64,000 nucleotides of DNA. Origin: Saprospiraceae bacterium UBA1994. GTDB lineage: Bacteria; Bacteroidota; Bacteroidia; Chitinophagales; Saprospiraceae. Both the position numbers and the translations under genes were made by a program. The DNA lies in assembly GCA_002335865.1 (NCBI GenBank), contig DDCY01000032.1, positions 38,810-102,809 of the forward strand, given 5' to 3'. The notes under the pieces were generated by a model, which was given only the letters and a program-made list of their open reading frames with translations, was not told the DNA's origin and searched no databases. Every line of letters starts with the position of its first letter. The stretch's first letter is position 1. Shown here piece by piece: positions 56,393 through 64,000 of the stretch.

Positions 56393-56424
56393 ATCCCGTT
56401 CAGCGAAAGTTGGATGGGATTTTG
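56393..56424 (+). terminator. Intrinsic terminator of glnN
   Basis: ATCCCGTTCA and TGGATGGGAT pair over 10 positions (two G-U) with a GAAA-type tetraloop region, followed by TTTT. It lies 60 bases past the glnN stop. Confidence 0.7.
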
Positions 56425-56720
56425 CAGATATATTGATTATTTTATTTAAGTCATAGAGTAGCAAATTTTCTCCACCAAATATTGTGACAGCACCAGTAAG
56501 TTTAATATTAATTACCTATTTTTTGTGTTTGATTCCTTTCTAAAATATTTTAGTAATTTGTTTTTTTAGAAATTTGATAAAGCTGTTTTTGGTATCTATT
56601 TTATCGAAATTTGAATATTTAACTTTAAAACACATTAATTCTTGATTCAGTAAAATTAAACTGATTACACATTTTACTTATTTAGATTAATTCCAAATAA
56701 TTTAACTCTATTAACCCATA

Positions 56721-56751
56721 TTGGCTAGCTATTCGATATATTTTAGCTTTG
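56721..56751 (+). promoter_or_regulatory. Promoter of sdhCAB
   Basis: TTG (56721-56723), a 20-base spacer and TAGCTTTG (56744-56751) match the Bacteroidota -33/-7 consensus, 65 bases before the sdhC start. Confidence 0.65.
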
Positions 56752-56815
56752 CAAACTGTTTATTGTCAAGATTTTGACACTAAAATATTCGAATACAAGT
56801 ATATAAAGCATTTTT

Positions 56816-57502
56816 ATGAGTTGGATTACAAATTTTTTTAGTTCTAGTATAGGCCGTAAAGTGATTATGAGTCTTACAGGATTATTCCTTATTACATTCC
56901 TCATAGTTCATCTTGTAGGCAATTTGCAGCTGATTGCAGGCGATCAAGGAGAGGCGTTTAATCAGTACGCATACTTCATGACAACTAATCCGCTGATCAA
57001 GTTTGTATCTATCGGATTATATGTGATGATTTTATTGCACGCAGTATTAGGTCTTGTGATTTATCTCAAGAATAAAACCGCTAAGGGCATAAAGCCGACA
57101 GCTAGAAATAAAGCAGATGTAAAGTGGGCTTCAAAGAATATGGCGCTACTTGGGACATTAATTCTTTTCTTTCTTATTGTACATATGGGCGATTTTTGGT
57201 TTAAGATGAAGTTTACGGATACGATTCCATTAGTAACATATGATGGATGGGAGCCGATTAAGAATCTATATGAGCAAGTGACTATCACTTTTGACAACCC
57301 ATTATTTGTGGTTAGTTATGTTTTCAGTATGCTAGTTCTTGGGTTTCATTTATGGCACGGGTTCGGTAGCGGATTCCAGACATTAGGGCTTAATCACAGC
57401 AAATACAATAAGCTTATCGATGGCATAGGCAAGCTTTTAGCTGTAGTACTTCCAATTGGATACGCAATCATTCCATTGTATTACTATTTCGTGATGAGAT
57501 AA
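56816..57502 (+). CDS. sdhC: Succinate dehydrogenase cytochrome b subunit (type B)
   Basis: 228 residues with five hydrophobic helices and His residues for two hemes in the membrane ([51 protein letters not shown]). Start [25 protein letters not shown] and length match the cytochrome b558 type used with SdhA and SdhB in Bacteroidota. It anchors the complex and passes electrons to menaquinone. First gene of the operon, 49 bases before sdhA. Confidence 0.94.
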   Translation: MSWITNFFSSSIGRKVIMSLTGLFLITFLIVHLVGNLQLIAGDQGEAFNQYAYFMTTNPLIKFVSIGLYVMILLHAVLGLVIYLKNKTAKGIKPTARNKADVKWASKNMALLGTLILFFLIVHMGDFWFKMKFTDTIPLVTYDGWEPIKNLYEQVTITFDNPLFVVSYVFSMLVLGFHLWHGFGSGFQTLGLNHSKYNKLIDGIGKLLAVVLPIGYAIIPLYYYFVMR

Positions 57503-57551
57503 TCTCTTTGCATACCTACATCCTTTTGATATACTTTATAAGATATATATT

Positions 57552-59546
57552 ATGAATTTAGATAGTAAAATACCGGTTGGAGCACTCGGAGACAAATGGA
57601 CAGATTATAAGGCCACCATGTCTTTAGTGGCACCTAATAATAAGAGAAGACTAGACGTAATCGTAATTGGAACAGGGCTCGCAGGAGCTTCCGCTGCGGC
57701 GACGATGGGTGAACTAGGATATAATGTAAAAACATTTACATTCCATGATAGTCCGCGTCGAGCGCATAGTATCGCTGCTCAAGGGGGTATCAATGCCGCA
57801 AAAAACTATCAAAATGATGGAGATAGCGTATACAGACTATTTTATGATACGATCAAAGGCGGTGACTATAGATCCAGAGAAAGTAACGTACATAGATTGG
57901 CTGAGGTAAGTACTGATATTATAGATCAGTGTGTAGCACAGGGTGTACCATTTGCTAGAGAATATGGTGGGCTATTAGAAAATAGATCATTTGGTGGTGT
58001 GCAAGTTTCACGTACATTCTATGCCAGAGGCCAGACAGGTCAGCAGTTGCTCATTGGTGCATACTCAGCATTGTCTCGTCAGATATCTACAGGTAAAGTA
58101 AAAATGTATAATCGTCATGAGATGATGGACCTTGTTATGGTGGATGGAAAAGCGAGAGGAATTATAGCGCGTAACCTATTGACTGGTGAGCTAGAGAGAC
58201 ACTCTGCACACTGTGTTGTATTAGCTACGGGAGGGTATGGTAATGTATTTTACTTATCAACTAATGCGATGGGTTCTAATGTGACTGCTGCATGGAGAGC
58301 AGTAAAAAAAGGAGCTTTGATGGCCAATCCTTGTTTTACACAAATTCACCCAACATGTATTCCAGTATCTGGAGATTACCAATCTAAGTTGACACTGATG
58401 TCAGAGTCACTGCGTAATGATGGTAGAGTTTGGGTGCCAAAGAAAAAAGAAGATGCAGCTGCTATCCGTGAGGGCAAGAAAACAGCTCTCGACATAGCAG
58501 AAGAAGGCAGAGATTATTATTTAGAACGTAGATATCCAGCATTTGGTAATTTAGTTCCTAGAGATGTAGCATCTAGAGCAGCTAAAGTTGCTTGCGATGA
58601 AGGGAATGGTGTTGCTCCAACTGGACTAGCTGTATATCTAGATTTCGAATCTGCTATACAGAGATATGGTAAGTCTGCTGCACATTCACAGGGTTTAGAT
58701 GAATCCGATCAGGTGCTCGTCAAAAAACTGGGTAAAGAAGTAATCGCTGAGAAGTATGGTAACTTATTTCAGATGTATGAAAAAATATCAGGAGAAAATC
58801 CATATAAATTTCCAATGAAAATATATCCTGCAGTTCATTATACAATGGGTGGACTATGGGTTGATTACAATTTACAGACTAACGTAGAAGGTCTATTCGC
58901 TTTGGGTGAGTGTAATTTCTCTGATCATGGGGCTAATAGGCTGGGAGCCTCTGCACTCATGCAAGGACTTGCTGATGGATATTTCGTGATTCCTTATACT
59001 ATTGGTACATTCTTATCAAAGGAGATTCGTACACCGCAGATTGCCAACGATACTCCAGAGTTTATGAAGGCCGAGAAAGAGACAGCAGATCGTATCAATA
59101 CACTAGCTAATAGCAATGGATCACAATCAGTAGAGAGCTTTCATCGTAGGCTTGGTAAGATTATGTGGGAATATTGTGGTATGTCTCGTAACGCTGATGG
59201 CTTGATCAAGGGTCGTCAGATGATACGTGAGCTCAGAGAAGAGTTCTACAAAGATGTATATGTACCAGGAGACGCGGATGAATACAACCCAGAGCTTGAA
59301 AAAGCACTAAGAGTAGCAGACTTTATGGAACATGGAGAGCTTATGATTCTAGATGCTTTGGATAGAGAAGAATCTTGTGGTGGTCACTTCCGTGAAGAAT
59401 ACGTAACAGAAGATGGAGAGGCTAAACGTAATGATGCTGACTTCACATACGTATCTGCTTGGGAGTGGGATGATAATGATCCTAAGCTACATAAAGAGGA
59501 ATTAGTATTTGACAATGTAGAGTTGAAAACGAGGTCTTATAAATAA
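57552..59546 (+). CDS. sdhA: Succinate dehydrogenase/fumarate reductase flavoprotein subunit
   Basis: 664 residues. FAD domain at about 35-50 ([15 protein letters not shown]), the covalent-flavin His at about 72 in [15 protein letters not shown], and substrate residues in the [36 protein letters not shown] and [21 protein letters not shown] regions. It oxidises succinate to fumarate in the TCA cycle. Middle gene of sdhCAB. The C-terminal acidic region [16 protein letters not shown] is typical of the type B branch. Confidence 0.97.
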   Translation: MNLDSKIPVGALGDKWTDYKATMSLVAPNNKRRLDVIVIGTGLAGASAAATMGELGYNVKTFTFHDSPRRAHSIAAQGGINAAKNYQNDGDSVYRLFYDTIKGGDYRSRESNVHRLAEVSTDIIDQCVAQGVPFAREYGGLLENRSFGGVQVSRTFYARGQTGQQLLIGAYSALSRQISTGKVKMYNRHEMMDLVMVDGKARGIIARNLLTGELERHSAHCVVLATGGYGNVFYLSTNAMGSNVTAAWRAVKKGALMANPCFTQIHPTCIPVSGDYQSKLTLMSESLRNDGRVWVPKKKEDAAAIREGKKTALDIAEEGRDYYLERRYPAFGNLVPRDVASRAAKVACDEGNGVAPTGLAVYLDFESAIQRYGKSAAHSQGLDESDQVLVKKLGKEVIAEKYGNLFQMYEKISGENPYKFPMKIYPAVHYTMGGLWVDYNLQTNVEGLFALGECNFSDHGANRLGASALMQGLADGYFVIPYTIGTFLSKEIRTPQIANDTPEFMKAEKETADRINTLANSNGSQSVESFHRRLGKIMWEYCGMSRNADGLIKGRQMIRELREEFYKDVYVPGDADEYNPELEKALRVADFMEHGELMILDALDREESCGGHFREEYVTEDGEAKRNDADFTYVSAWEWDDNDPKLHKEELVFDNVELKTRSYK

Positions 59547-59705
59547 ATAGTAAATGGATTTCGAAAAGCGAAATTTTGAGAGCAAGCAGGATTCATTTCT
59601 GTTATTTTGAAAAATAAATGATTAGATAAATTTGGTGAGTTAGTTAAATGAAGAATTGAGTATCTTAATTTCTCTTTTTTCGATCTCCCTTAATCTACAA
59701 TTAAT

Positions 59706-60449
59706 ATGAAATTGACACTAAAAGTCTGGAGACAGAAAAACAGTAAAGCGAAAGGGGCACTAGAATCTTACCAAGTAGAAGCTAGTGAGCATATGTCGTT
59801 TTTAGAGATGATGGATGTACTCAATGAGCAACTCATCGTTGAAAAAAAATCTCCTATAACATTTGATCATGATTGTCGTGAAGGTATATGTGGATCATGT
59901 AGTATGACGATCAATGGAAGTCCACACGGACCGCAGACTGGCACAACTACATGTCAGTTGCATATGCGTAAGTTCAAAGATGGAGATACTATCGTTGTAG
60001 AGCCTTGGAGGTCAGGGGCGTTTCCTGTAGTAAGAGATCTTACTGTGGATAGAAGTGCATTTGACCGTGTCATACAGTCAGGTGGATTTATTTCTGTCAA
60101 TACTGGACAGGCGCCAGATGGTAATGCAATTCCTATTGAAAAAGATTTAGCGTCTAATGCATTCGATGCTGCAGCTTGTATAGGTTGTGGAGCGTGTGTA
60201 GCCGCATGTCCGAATGGATCAGCGATGCTGTTTACAGCCGCTAAAGTGTCTCACCTCAATCAATTACCACAAGGGGAAGTAGAAAAGACTAAACGTACAG
60301 CTAGTATGGTAGCACAGATGGATAAAGAAGGATTTGGTATGTGCTCTAACGTAGGCGCATGTGAAGCTGAATGTCCAAAAGAAATATCAATAGAGCATAT
60401 CGCTCGTATGAACAGAGATTATGTAGCCAGTATATTTGGAGGTAAGTAA
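59706..60449 (+). CDS. sdhB: Succinate dehydrogenase iron-sulfur subunit
   Basis: 247 residues. The [2Fe-2S] ligands lie in [13 protein letters not shown] and TTTCQLH, the [4Fe-4S] ligands in [12 protein letters not shown] and the [3Fe-4S]-type ligands in [12 protein letters not shown]. The spacing CGSC is the type used in the Bacteroidota enzymes. It carries electrons from SdhA to the cytochrome b. The gap to sdhA is 159 bases, larger than usual, and includes an ATTTCG/CGAAAT repeat (59571-59587). A good terminator follows. Confidence 0.96.
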   Translation: MKLTLKVWRQKNSKAKGALESYQVEASEHMSFLEMMDVLNEQLIVEKKSPITFDHDCREGICGSCSMTINGSPHGPQTGTTTCQLHMRKFKDGDTIVVEPWRSGAFPVVRDLTVDRSAFDRVIQSGGFISVNTGQAPDGNAIPIEKDLASNAFDAAACIGCGACVAACPNGSAMLFTAAKVSHLNQLPQGEVEKTKRTASMVAQMDKEGFGMCSNVGACEAECPKEISIEHIARMNRDYVASIFGGK

Positions 60450-60470
60450 TAGCCAGTTATTGAAACTATT

Positions 60471-60510
60471 AAAAGCAAGCTCATTCAATGAAAGTTGAGT
60501 GGGCTTTTTA
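60471..60510 (+). terminator. Intrinsic terminator of sdhCAB
   Basis: AGCTCATTCAA and TTGAGTGGGCT pair over 11 positions (G-U allowed) with a TGAAAG loop, followed by TTTTTA. Confidence 0.75.
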
Positions 60511-60518
60511 ATATTTGA

Positions 60519-60959
60519 CTAATCTAAGATCTTACCCTTTTCGCTCTCTGTAGGTATTCGACACACATCACGTTTCTCATACCAACTGTATCGGTTCTTA
60601 GCAATTATATTGTATATAGGATCTCTTATAAATCGAGGAATCAATCTTAGCCAAATAACAAATTTCCAAAATCCTCCAACACTTGAAAGTGCCATTAGAG
60701 CAGCATTAGATCGAGTATAAATTTTCTTATCAGTTTGAAATATGAGTGAATCAATATTGTTGTATAATTCTTTTTTGAGATTTTCTTTAGCGGTCTCTCC
60801 TTGAAGTGCTGCGTACTGTAAGCTATGATTAAAATCTTTACTAATAAGAAAGTCAATAAATCCATTACATACACTACAGATACCATCAAAGTATACTATA
60901 CCTGATTGCTTGGGTTGTGGATCAAACCATTTAAATAATATTGAAACCGATTGTACCAT
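60519..60959 (-). CDS. DCC family thiol-disulfide oxidoreductase-like protein (DUF393)
   Basis: 146 residues. The DxxCxxC motif is at the start of the domain (IVYFDGICSVCNGFIDFLI). Further DUF393 features are the ALQGETAKENL and IYTRSNAALMALSSVGGFWK region, and WLRLIPRFIRDPIYNIIAKNRY at the C-terminus. These proteins are thioredoxin-fold relatives of unclear substrate. The protein is probably soluble or membrane-associated in the cytoplasm. The gene is convergent with sdhB. Confidence 0.85.
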   Translation of the reverse strand: MVQSVSILFKWFDPQPKQSGIVYFDGICSVCNGFIDFLISKDFNHSLQYAALQGETAKENLKKELYNNIDSLIFQTDKKIYTRSNAALMALSSVGGFWKFVIWLRLIPRFIRDPIYNIIAKNRYSWYEKRDVCRIPTESEKGKILD

Positions 60960-61239
60960 ATTTAGTGTATAAATACGGTATAATCTCGATTGTTGCAGGA
61001 ATTCATTTTTATTATTTTAAATTTTGACGGTCTACATCAATTCTCTTTAAATTAATGTAGAGATGATCTAACGAAGATTATTAAAAGGTTATTCCAAATA
61101 CAAATAGTTATTTCACGAAATACAAATCAATAGTTGCCAAAGAAAATTGAATAAAATATGAATTTCTTGTATCAGATTTATTAAATAAATATATAGATTT
61201 TTAATGATGAGAAGAGAGAATCTAAAAATTATGAGTCTA

Positions 61240-62052
61240 CTACTTCCGACCTATTACCTCTATCATTAAAGGAGCTTGTAATGTAGCACCAGGTACATCT
61301 TCGAGTTCTCTAAATTCTGATAGAGCAATATCCACTTGCTTTTGGGTTAGTTTACCCATACCGACTAGTTTAGGAAGATAGGTATTGAAAAATGATTTGG
61401 GCCAATTCCAATCATGTTCATGTGATCTAGCCTGCTTGGTCATATGTCGAGTAGAGATTACTTCTAATCCTAGCTCATGAAATAGACCGGGTATTTTGCG
61501 CCCGATATCTAGATTTCCTCCATGGTCACTCATACTTTCTCTAGCTTGCCTGGTCGCGTGGTATAGATTTTCTCTGTAGGGTTCGGTTTGTAGTAAGGTC
61601 CAATCATAATACTCTTGTACAGCGAATGTAGCTCCAGGTTTCATAGCGCTGATTACCTTTCTTAATACGTCTTTTACGTTTGGTAGCCAAGCCAGTGCCC
61701 ATCTCGTATATACACCATCAAGCGAATTAGGTTCAAGGTCCATCTCCATAAAATCTGCGCATATTGTTTCTATTTCTAGGTTGTGTAAATCCGAAACGCG
61801 TTTTAAAAAGTCGATATATTTTGGAGATAGATCTACTCCTATTACATGACCACTTTCACCAGCGATATAGGCTAGCTCTTGAGTGCAGAATCCTGGACCA
61901 CAACCCAAATCTAGAATAGTCATACCTGCAGTAAATCCCGCATTTTTCCAAGCTATATTCGCTTCTGTTGACCAAACCTGATGCTGTACACCTAGTCGAT
62001 GCATTTCTAAGGCTTCTGTTCCTAGTACGTAGTCATTATTTGGTTTAGCCAT
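61240..62052 (-). CDS. Class I SAM-dependent methyltransferase
   Basis: 270 residues with the motif I SAM loop ILDLGCGPGFCTQELA and motif II VIGVDLSPKYIDFL. A further segment LDGVYTRWALAWLPNVKDVLRKVISAMKPG matches the post-II/III region and FAVQEYYD resembles motif IV-VI of small-molecule methyltransferases. The substrate cannot be named; menaquinone or sterol-type methyltransferase relatives share this layout but lack decisive motifs here. The gene is monocistronic and faces the divergent membrane protein gene. Confidence 0.82.
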   Translation of the reverse strand: MAKPNNDYVLGTEALEMHRLGVQHQVWSTEANIAWKNAGFTAGMTILDLGCGPGFCTQELAYIAGESGHVIGVDLSPKYIDFLKRVSDLHNLEIETICADFMEMDLEPNSLDGVYTRWALAWLPNVKDVLRKVISAMKPGATFAVQEYYDWTLLQTEPYRENLYHATRQARESMSDHGGNLDIGRKIPGLFHELGLEVISTRHMTKQARSHEHDWNWPKSFFNTYLPKLVGMGKLTQKQVDIALSEFRELEDVPGATLQAPLMIEVIGRK

Positions 62053-62174
62053 GTAGTTGATGTTTTAGTTTTTTTAAAATTACAATTTTTATATATATTA
62101 TAATGTGCTCTATTTTCACTATTTTAATGTCATGAAAGTTAGTTATGCTATTACTAACATAAATCAACCATATT

Positions 62175-62705
62175 ATGAAAAAGCTTATTATTGGTGCCTT
62201 AGTCGGGGGTCTAATTCTATTTTTCTGGCAATTTATTTCCTGGAATTTCTTGCATAACTCCCAAATGCAATACTCTGTGGATCAAGATGAGATTTTAACC
62301 ATGCTAGATGGCAAACTTGAGCCTGGACAATATATGTTACCTAGAATGCCTGAGGGAGCATCCATGGAAGATTCAGAAAAATATATTGTGCCTTATCTTG
62401 GTAAGAGATGGCTGCAAATAAACTATCGTGATAATCTTCAGATGAATATGGGTATGAATATGTTCAGAGGATTCGTTATAGATTTTATCTCTGTATTATT
62501 GCTTTGCTGGCTCTTTGGAAGATTCAGAGAGGTAGACATTAAAAGCACAGTATTGAGTTCCATCGCAGTGGGGCTAATTGGCTATTTCACTATCAGTTAT
62601 CTTAATAGTATTTGGTTCAAGACAGAAAGCCTACCTGATTTAATAGATGCTATAGTCCCTTGGGCGCTTACTGGTGGATGGCTTGGCTGGTGGCTAAAAA
62701 AGTAA
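62175..62705 (+). CDS. Hypothetical membrane protein
   Basis: 176 residues with an N-terminal hydrophobic segment (LIIGALVGGLILFFWQFIS), a polar middle with a MPEGASMEDSEKY stretch, then two or three hydrophobic helices (FVIDFISVLLLCWLF, VLSSIAVGLIGYFTI, WALTGGWLGWWL). It ends in a KK motif. I do not recognise a family. It is probably an inner-membrane protein in a lineage-typical set. Confidence 0.6.
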   Translation: MKKLIIGALVGGLILFFWQFISWNFLHNSQMQYSVDQDEILTMLDGKLEPGQYMLPRMPEGASMEDSEKYIVPYLGKRWLQINYRDNLQMNMGMNMFRGFVIDFISVLLLCWLFGRFREVDIKSTVLSSIAVGLIGYFTISYLNSIWFKTESLPDLIDAIVPWALTGGWLGWWLKK

Positions 62706-62828
62706 TTTTCTTAAATTAGGTTATATATCTTCGAGACATGTAAAATCTTATAGGTCTTGCTTAATCTTATTTTTTCTTTCTTAAAGTTGGAATAAGGAAT
62801 ACTTCTTAACTGATTACTTGCAATACTG

Positions 62829-62859
62829 TTGCAGCTTTGTTTAAAAGGACTTATATTTG
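62829..62859 (+). promoter_or_regulatory. Promoter of the MerC-like gene
   Basis: TTG (62829-62831), a 20-base spacer and TATATTTG (62852-62859) match the -33/-7 consensus. This places the RNA start near 62866 and rules out the earlier in-frame TTG at 62857 as the translation start. Confidence 0.65.
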
Positions 62860-62877
62860 CCTCAGAGTTACATATCT

Positions 62878-63285
62878 ATGAAGAAAATTAAACATATATT
62901 CAATAACCACGGAGATCTCCTCGGATTCGCAGGATCTACTCTTTGTGCTCTACACTGCTCTGCATTACCGGTATTATTTGCTATGGGTATGTTGAGTGGT
63001 TTTGAATGGATGGAAAGCCACTGGGTAGAATATGTTTTTTTTATATCAGCGGTATGTATAGCAGGATATACTATTCTAAGATCATACCTTGAGCATCGTA
63101 AGCCATTGGCTCTAATGATAGCATGCACTGGATTTTTAATCTTTTTAATAGGTGTTGTACAGCATAATCATGCAGAGATAGGCTTTACTACATTTGGAGG
63201 AGTCCTTATCGCTATTGCACATATTATCAATTGGAAGGAACAGCATAGTAGTAAAATGGCAGTAGTTCAGTCTTCAGTCTTATAG
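62878..63285 (+). CDS. MerC-domain membrane protein
   Basis: 135 residues from ATG at 62878. The promoter layout (see 62829-62859) places the transcription start after the alternative TTG start at 62857, so MKKIKHIF is the likely beginning. Four hydrophobic segments and the signature GSTLCALHCSALPVLFAMG (Cys pair with His) match MerC-type proteins. MerC imports mercuric ion in some bacteria; in Bacteroidota such proteins are often found without a mer operon, so a general metal or unknown role is as likely. A hairpin AGTCTTA/TAAGACT has the stop codon in its loop. Confidence 0.75.
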   Translation: MKKIKHIFNNHGDLLGFAGSTLCALHCSALPVLFAMGMLSGFEWMESHWVEYVFFISAVCIAGYTILRSYLEHRKPLALMIACTGFLIFLIGVVQHNHAEIGFTTFGGVLIAIAHIINWKEQHSSKMAVVQSSVL

Positions 63286-63294
63286 TAAGACTAC
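63274..63294 (+). repeat. Perfect 7-base inverted repeat around the stop codon
   Basis: AGTCTTA and TAAGACT flank TAG, the stop codon of the MerC-like gene (63276-63292). It lacks a T tract, so it is not a standard terminator. Confidence 0.5.
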
Positions 63295-63491
63295 AAAGGT
63301 ATCTGTAGCTCAACATTTCAATTCATCGACTGGGAAAGGCTATTAATCCTAAGAAAACTCCTAGAGTTCAAATGGTCTAGAATCTCATTCTCAGAAATTC
63401 TTTTTTACGGTCTATTACATTACATATAATAAAATTTATCTATTAGGTATCTGATTATCAATAGATTAGTTCATAGTCACGGATTTAGCAC

Positions 63492-63520
63492 TTTGAATTT
63501 AGAATAAAAAATTACCTTTG
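63492..63520 (+). promoter_or_regulatory. Promoter of accA
   Basis: TTTG (63492-63495), a 17-base spacer and TACCTTTG (63513-63520) fit the consensus; the RNA would start near 63528, with a 50-base leader. Confidence 0.55.
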
Positions 63521-63578
63521 ATTATCAGCAGCAAGTGACCAAGTAACTAATAAGATCTTCAATTTAAAACCAAATTAT

Positions 63579-64000
63579 ATGGTATTCTTAGATTTTGAAA
63601 AGCCACTAGAAAAGCTCTATGAGCAACTAGAGAAGATAAAGCAAGTGGAAGAGGAGGGAGCGGTAGATATGAGTGAGACCATTAAAGAGCTCGAAAAGAA
63701 GATCACTAAAGAGAAGAAAGAGATATATGCTAACCTCACAGGATGGCAAAGGGTACAGCTAAGTAGACATCCTGAGCGCCCCTATACTTTATATTATATT
63801 GAACAAATTTGCAAAAACTTCATAGAGTTACATGGTGATAGATACTATGCAGATGATAAAGCTATCGTAGGCGGTATCGGTCAGATTGCAGGACAGACTT
63901 GTATTATCATGGGCCACCAAAAAGGTGTAAACACTAAAATGCGTCAATATCGCAATTTCGGTATGGCAAATCCTGAGGGGTATAGAAAAGCACTAAGACT
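63579..64000 (+). CDS. accA: Acetyl-CoA carboxylase carboxyltransferase alpha subunit (3' end outside window)
   Basis: Partial: ATG at 63579 and 140 codons to the right edge. The visible sequence has the AccA beginning: [18 protein letters not shown], a helical stretch with [16 protein letters not shown], then [39 protein letters not shown] and the start of the crotonase-type core ([34 protein letters not shown]). It forms the carboxyltransferase with AccD in fatty acid synthesis. A consensus promoter precedes it. Confidence 0.93.
   Translation, partial: MVFLDFEKPLEKLYEQLEKIKQVEEEGAVDMSETIKELEKKITKEKKEIYANLTGWQRVQLSRHPERPYTLYYIEQICKNFIELHGDRYYADDKAIVGGIGQIAGQTCIIMGHQKGVNTKMRQYRNFGMANPEGYRKALR

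Larger units (their letters stand above)
56334..56815. other. Intergenic region: glnN terminator and sdh promoter
   Basis: 482 bases holding the glnN terminator at its start and the sdh promoter near its end. Between them the sequence is AT-rich with no frame of note. Confidence 0.6.

Noticed and set aside
1..64000. CRISPR arrays, prophage, insertion sequences, restriction or other defence genes
   Set aside because: I saw no spaced direct repeats, no transposase, integrase or phage structural genes and no recognised defence proteins.

Overview
The window is chromosomal DNA of a Bacteroidota bacterium, most likely from the Saprospiria or a nearby order; the exact lineage is an inference. Supporting signs are: three secreted proteins with type IX secretion (T9SS) C-terminal sorting domains; many promoters of the form TAnnTTTG with hardly any Shine-Dalgarno sequences; a type III glutamine synthetase; a type B succinate dehydrogenase; a bacterial geranylgeranylglyceryl-phosphate-synthase-like protein; and an AT-rich sequence with lineage-typical hypothetical proteins. 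I see no phage, insertion sequence, CRISPR array, plasmid functions or recognisable defence island. Most of the window is housekeeping chromosome with some surface-protein and decayed-gene regions.

Layout. 1-9.5 kb (all minus strand) encodes secreted or envelope proteins: an amidohydrolase cut by the window edge, a second amidohydrolase lacking the metal-binding His-x-His, an M1 peptidase fused to a probable outer-membrane barrel, a CotH/lamin-tail/T9SS surface protein and an NTF2-like lipoprotein. 10-18 kb holds a T9SS-sorted GH13 amylase, a 41-residue membrane protein, aminopeptidase P, sigma-54 (rpoN) and two decayed-gene patches. 18.5-28.8 kb holds an HTH regulator, a class III aminotransferase, a thioredoxin-like protein, pterin carbinolamine dehydratase, an M42 peptidase, a polysaccharide flippase, a 54-residue membrane protein, rsgA, the prenylglyceryl phosphate synthase and scpA. 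29-36.5 kb holds a TPR protein, secreted unknowns, an ECF sigma factor overlapping a membrane/beta-barrel partner, and a PqqB-like lipoprotein. 36.7-49.6 kb holds the Prc protease, a GH109-like protein with a Tat-type leader, tRNA-Cys, a UvrD/PcrA helicase, prfC, a PadR-PspC pair, a glycosyltransferase and nadB. 49.8-64 kb holds a dockerin-like T9SS protein, membrane proteins, glnN, the sdhCAB operon, a DCC protein, a methyltransferase, a MerC-like protein and the start of accA.

How the genes work together. The sdh genes form the one clear multi-gene metabolic operon, with a near-ideal promoter and a terminator. The ECF sigma gene and its downstream partner share an ATGA overlap and probably form a regulatory pair in which the partner controls the sigma factor; its cytoplasmic end carries three repeats around a conserved Trp. 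PadR and PspC are probably co-transcribed and autoregulated. The T9SS-sorted amylase, CotH protein and dockerin-like protein point to a surface-active, polymer-degrading lifestyle.

No clearly new multi-gene system is visible. The strongest leads are the sigma/three-repeat/beta-barrel protein, the amidohydrolase pseudoenzyme pair, the M1-barrel fusion, two unannotated microproteins, and several decaying genes. All functions rest on motif recognition from the sequence alone; no database search was run.
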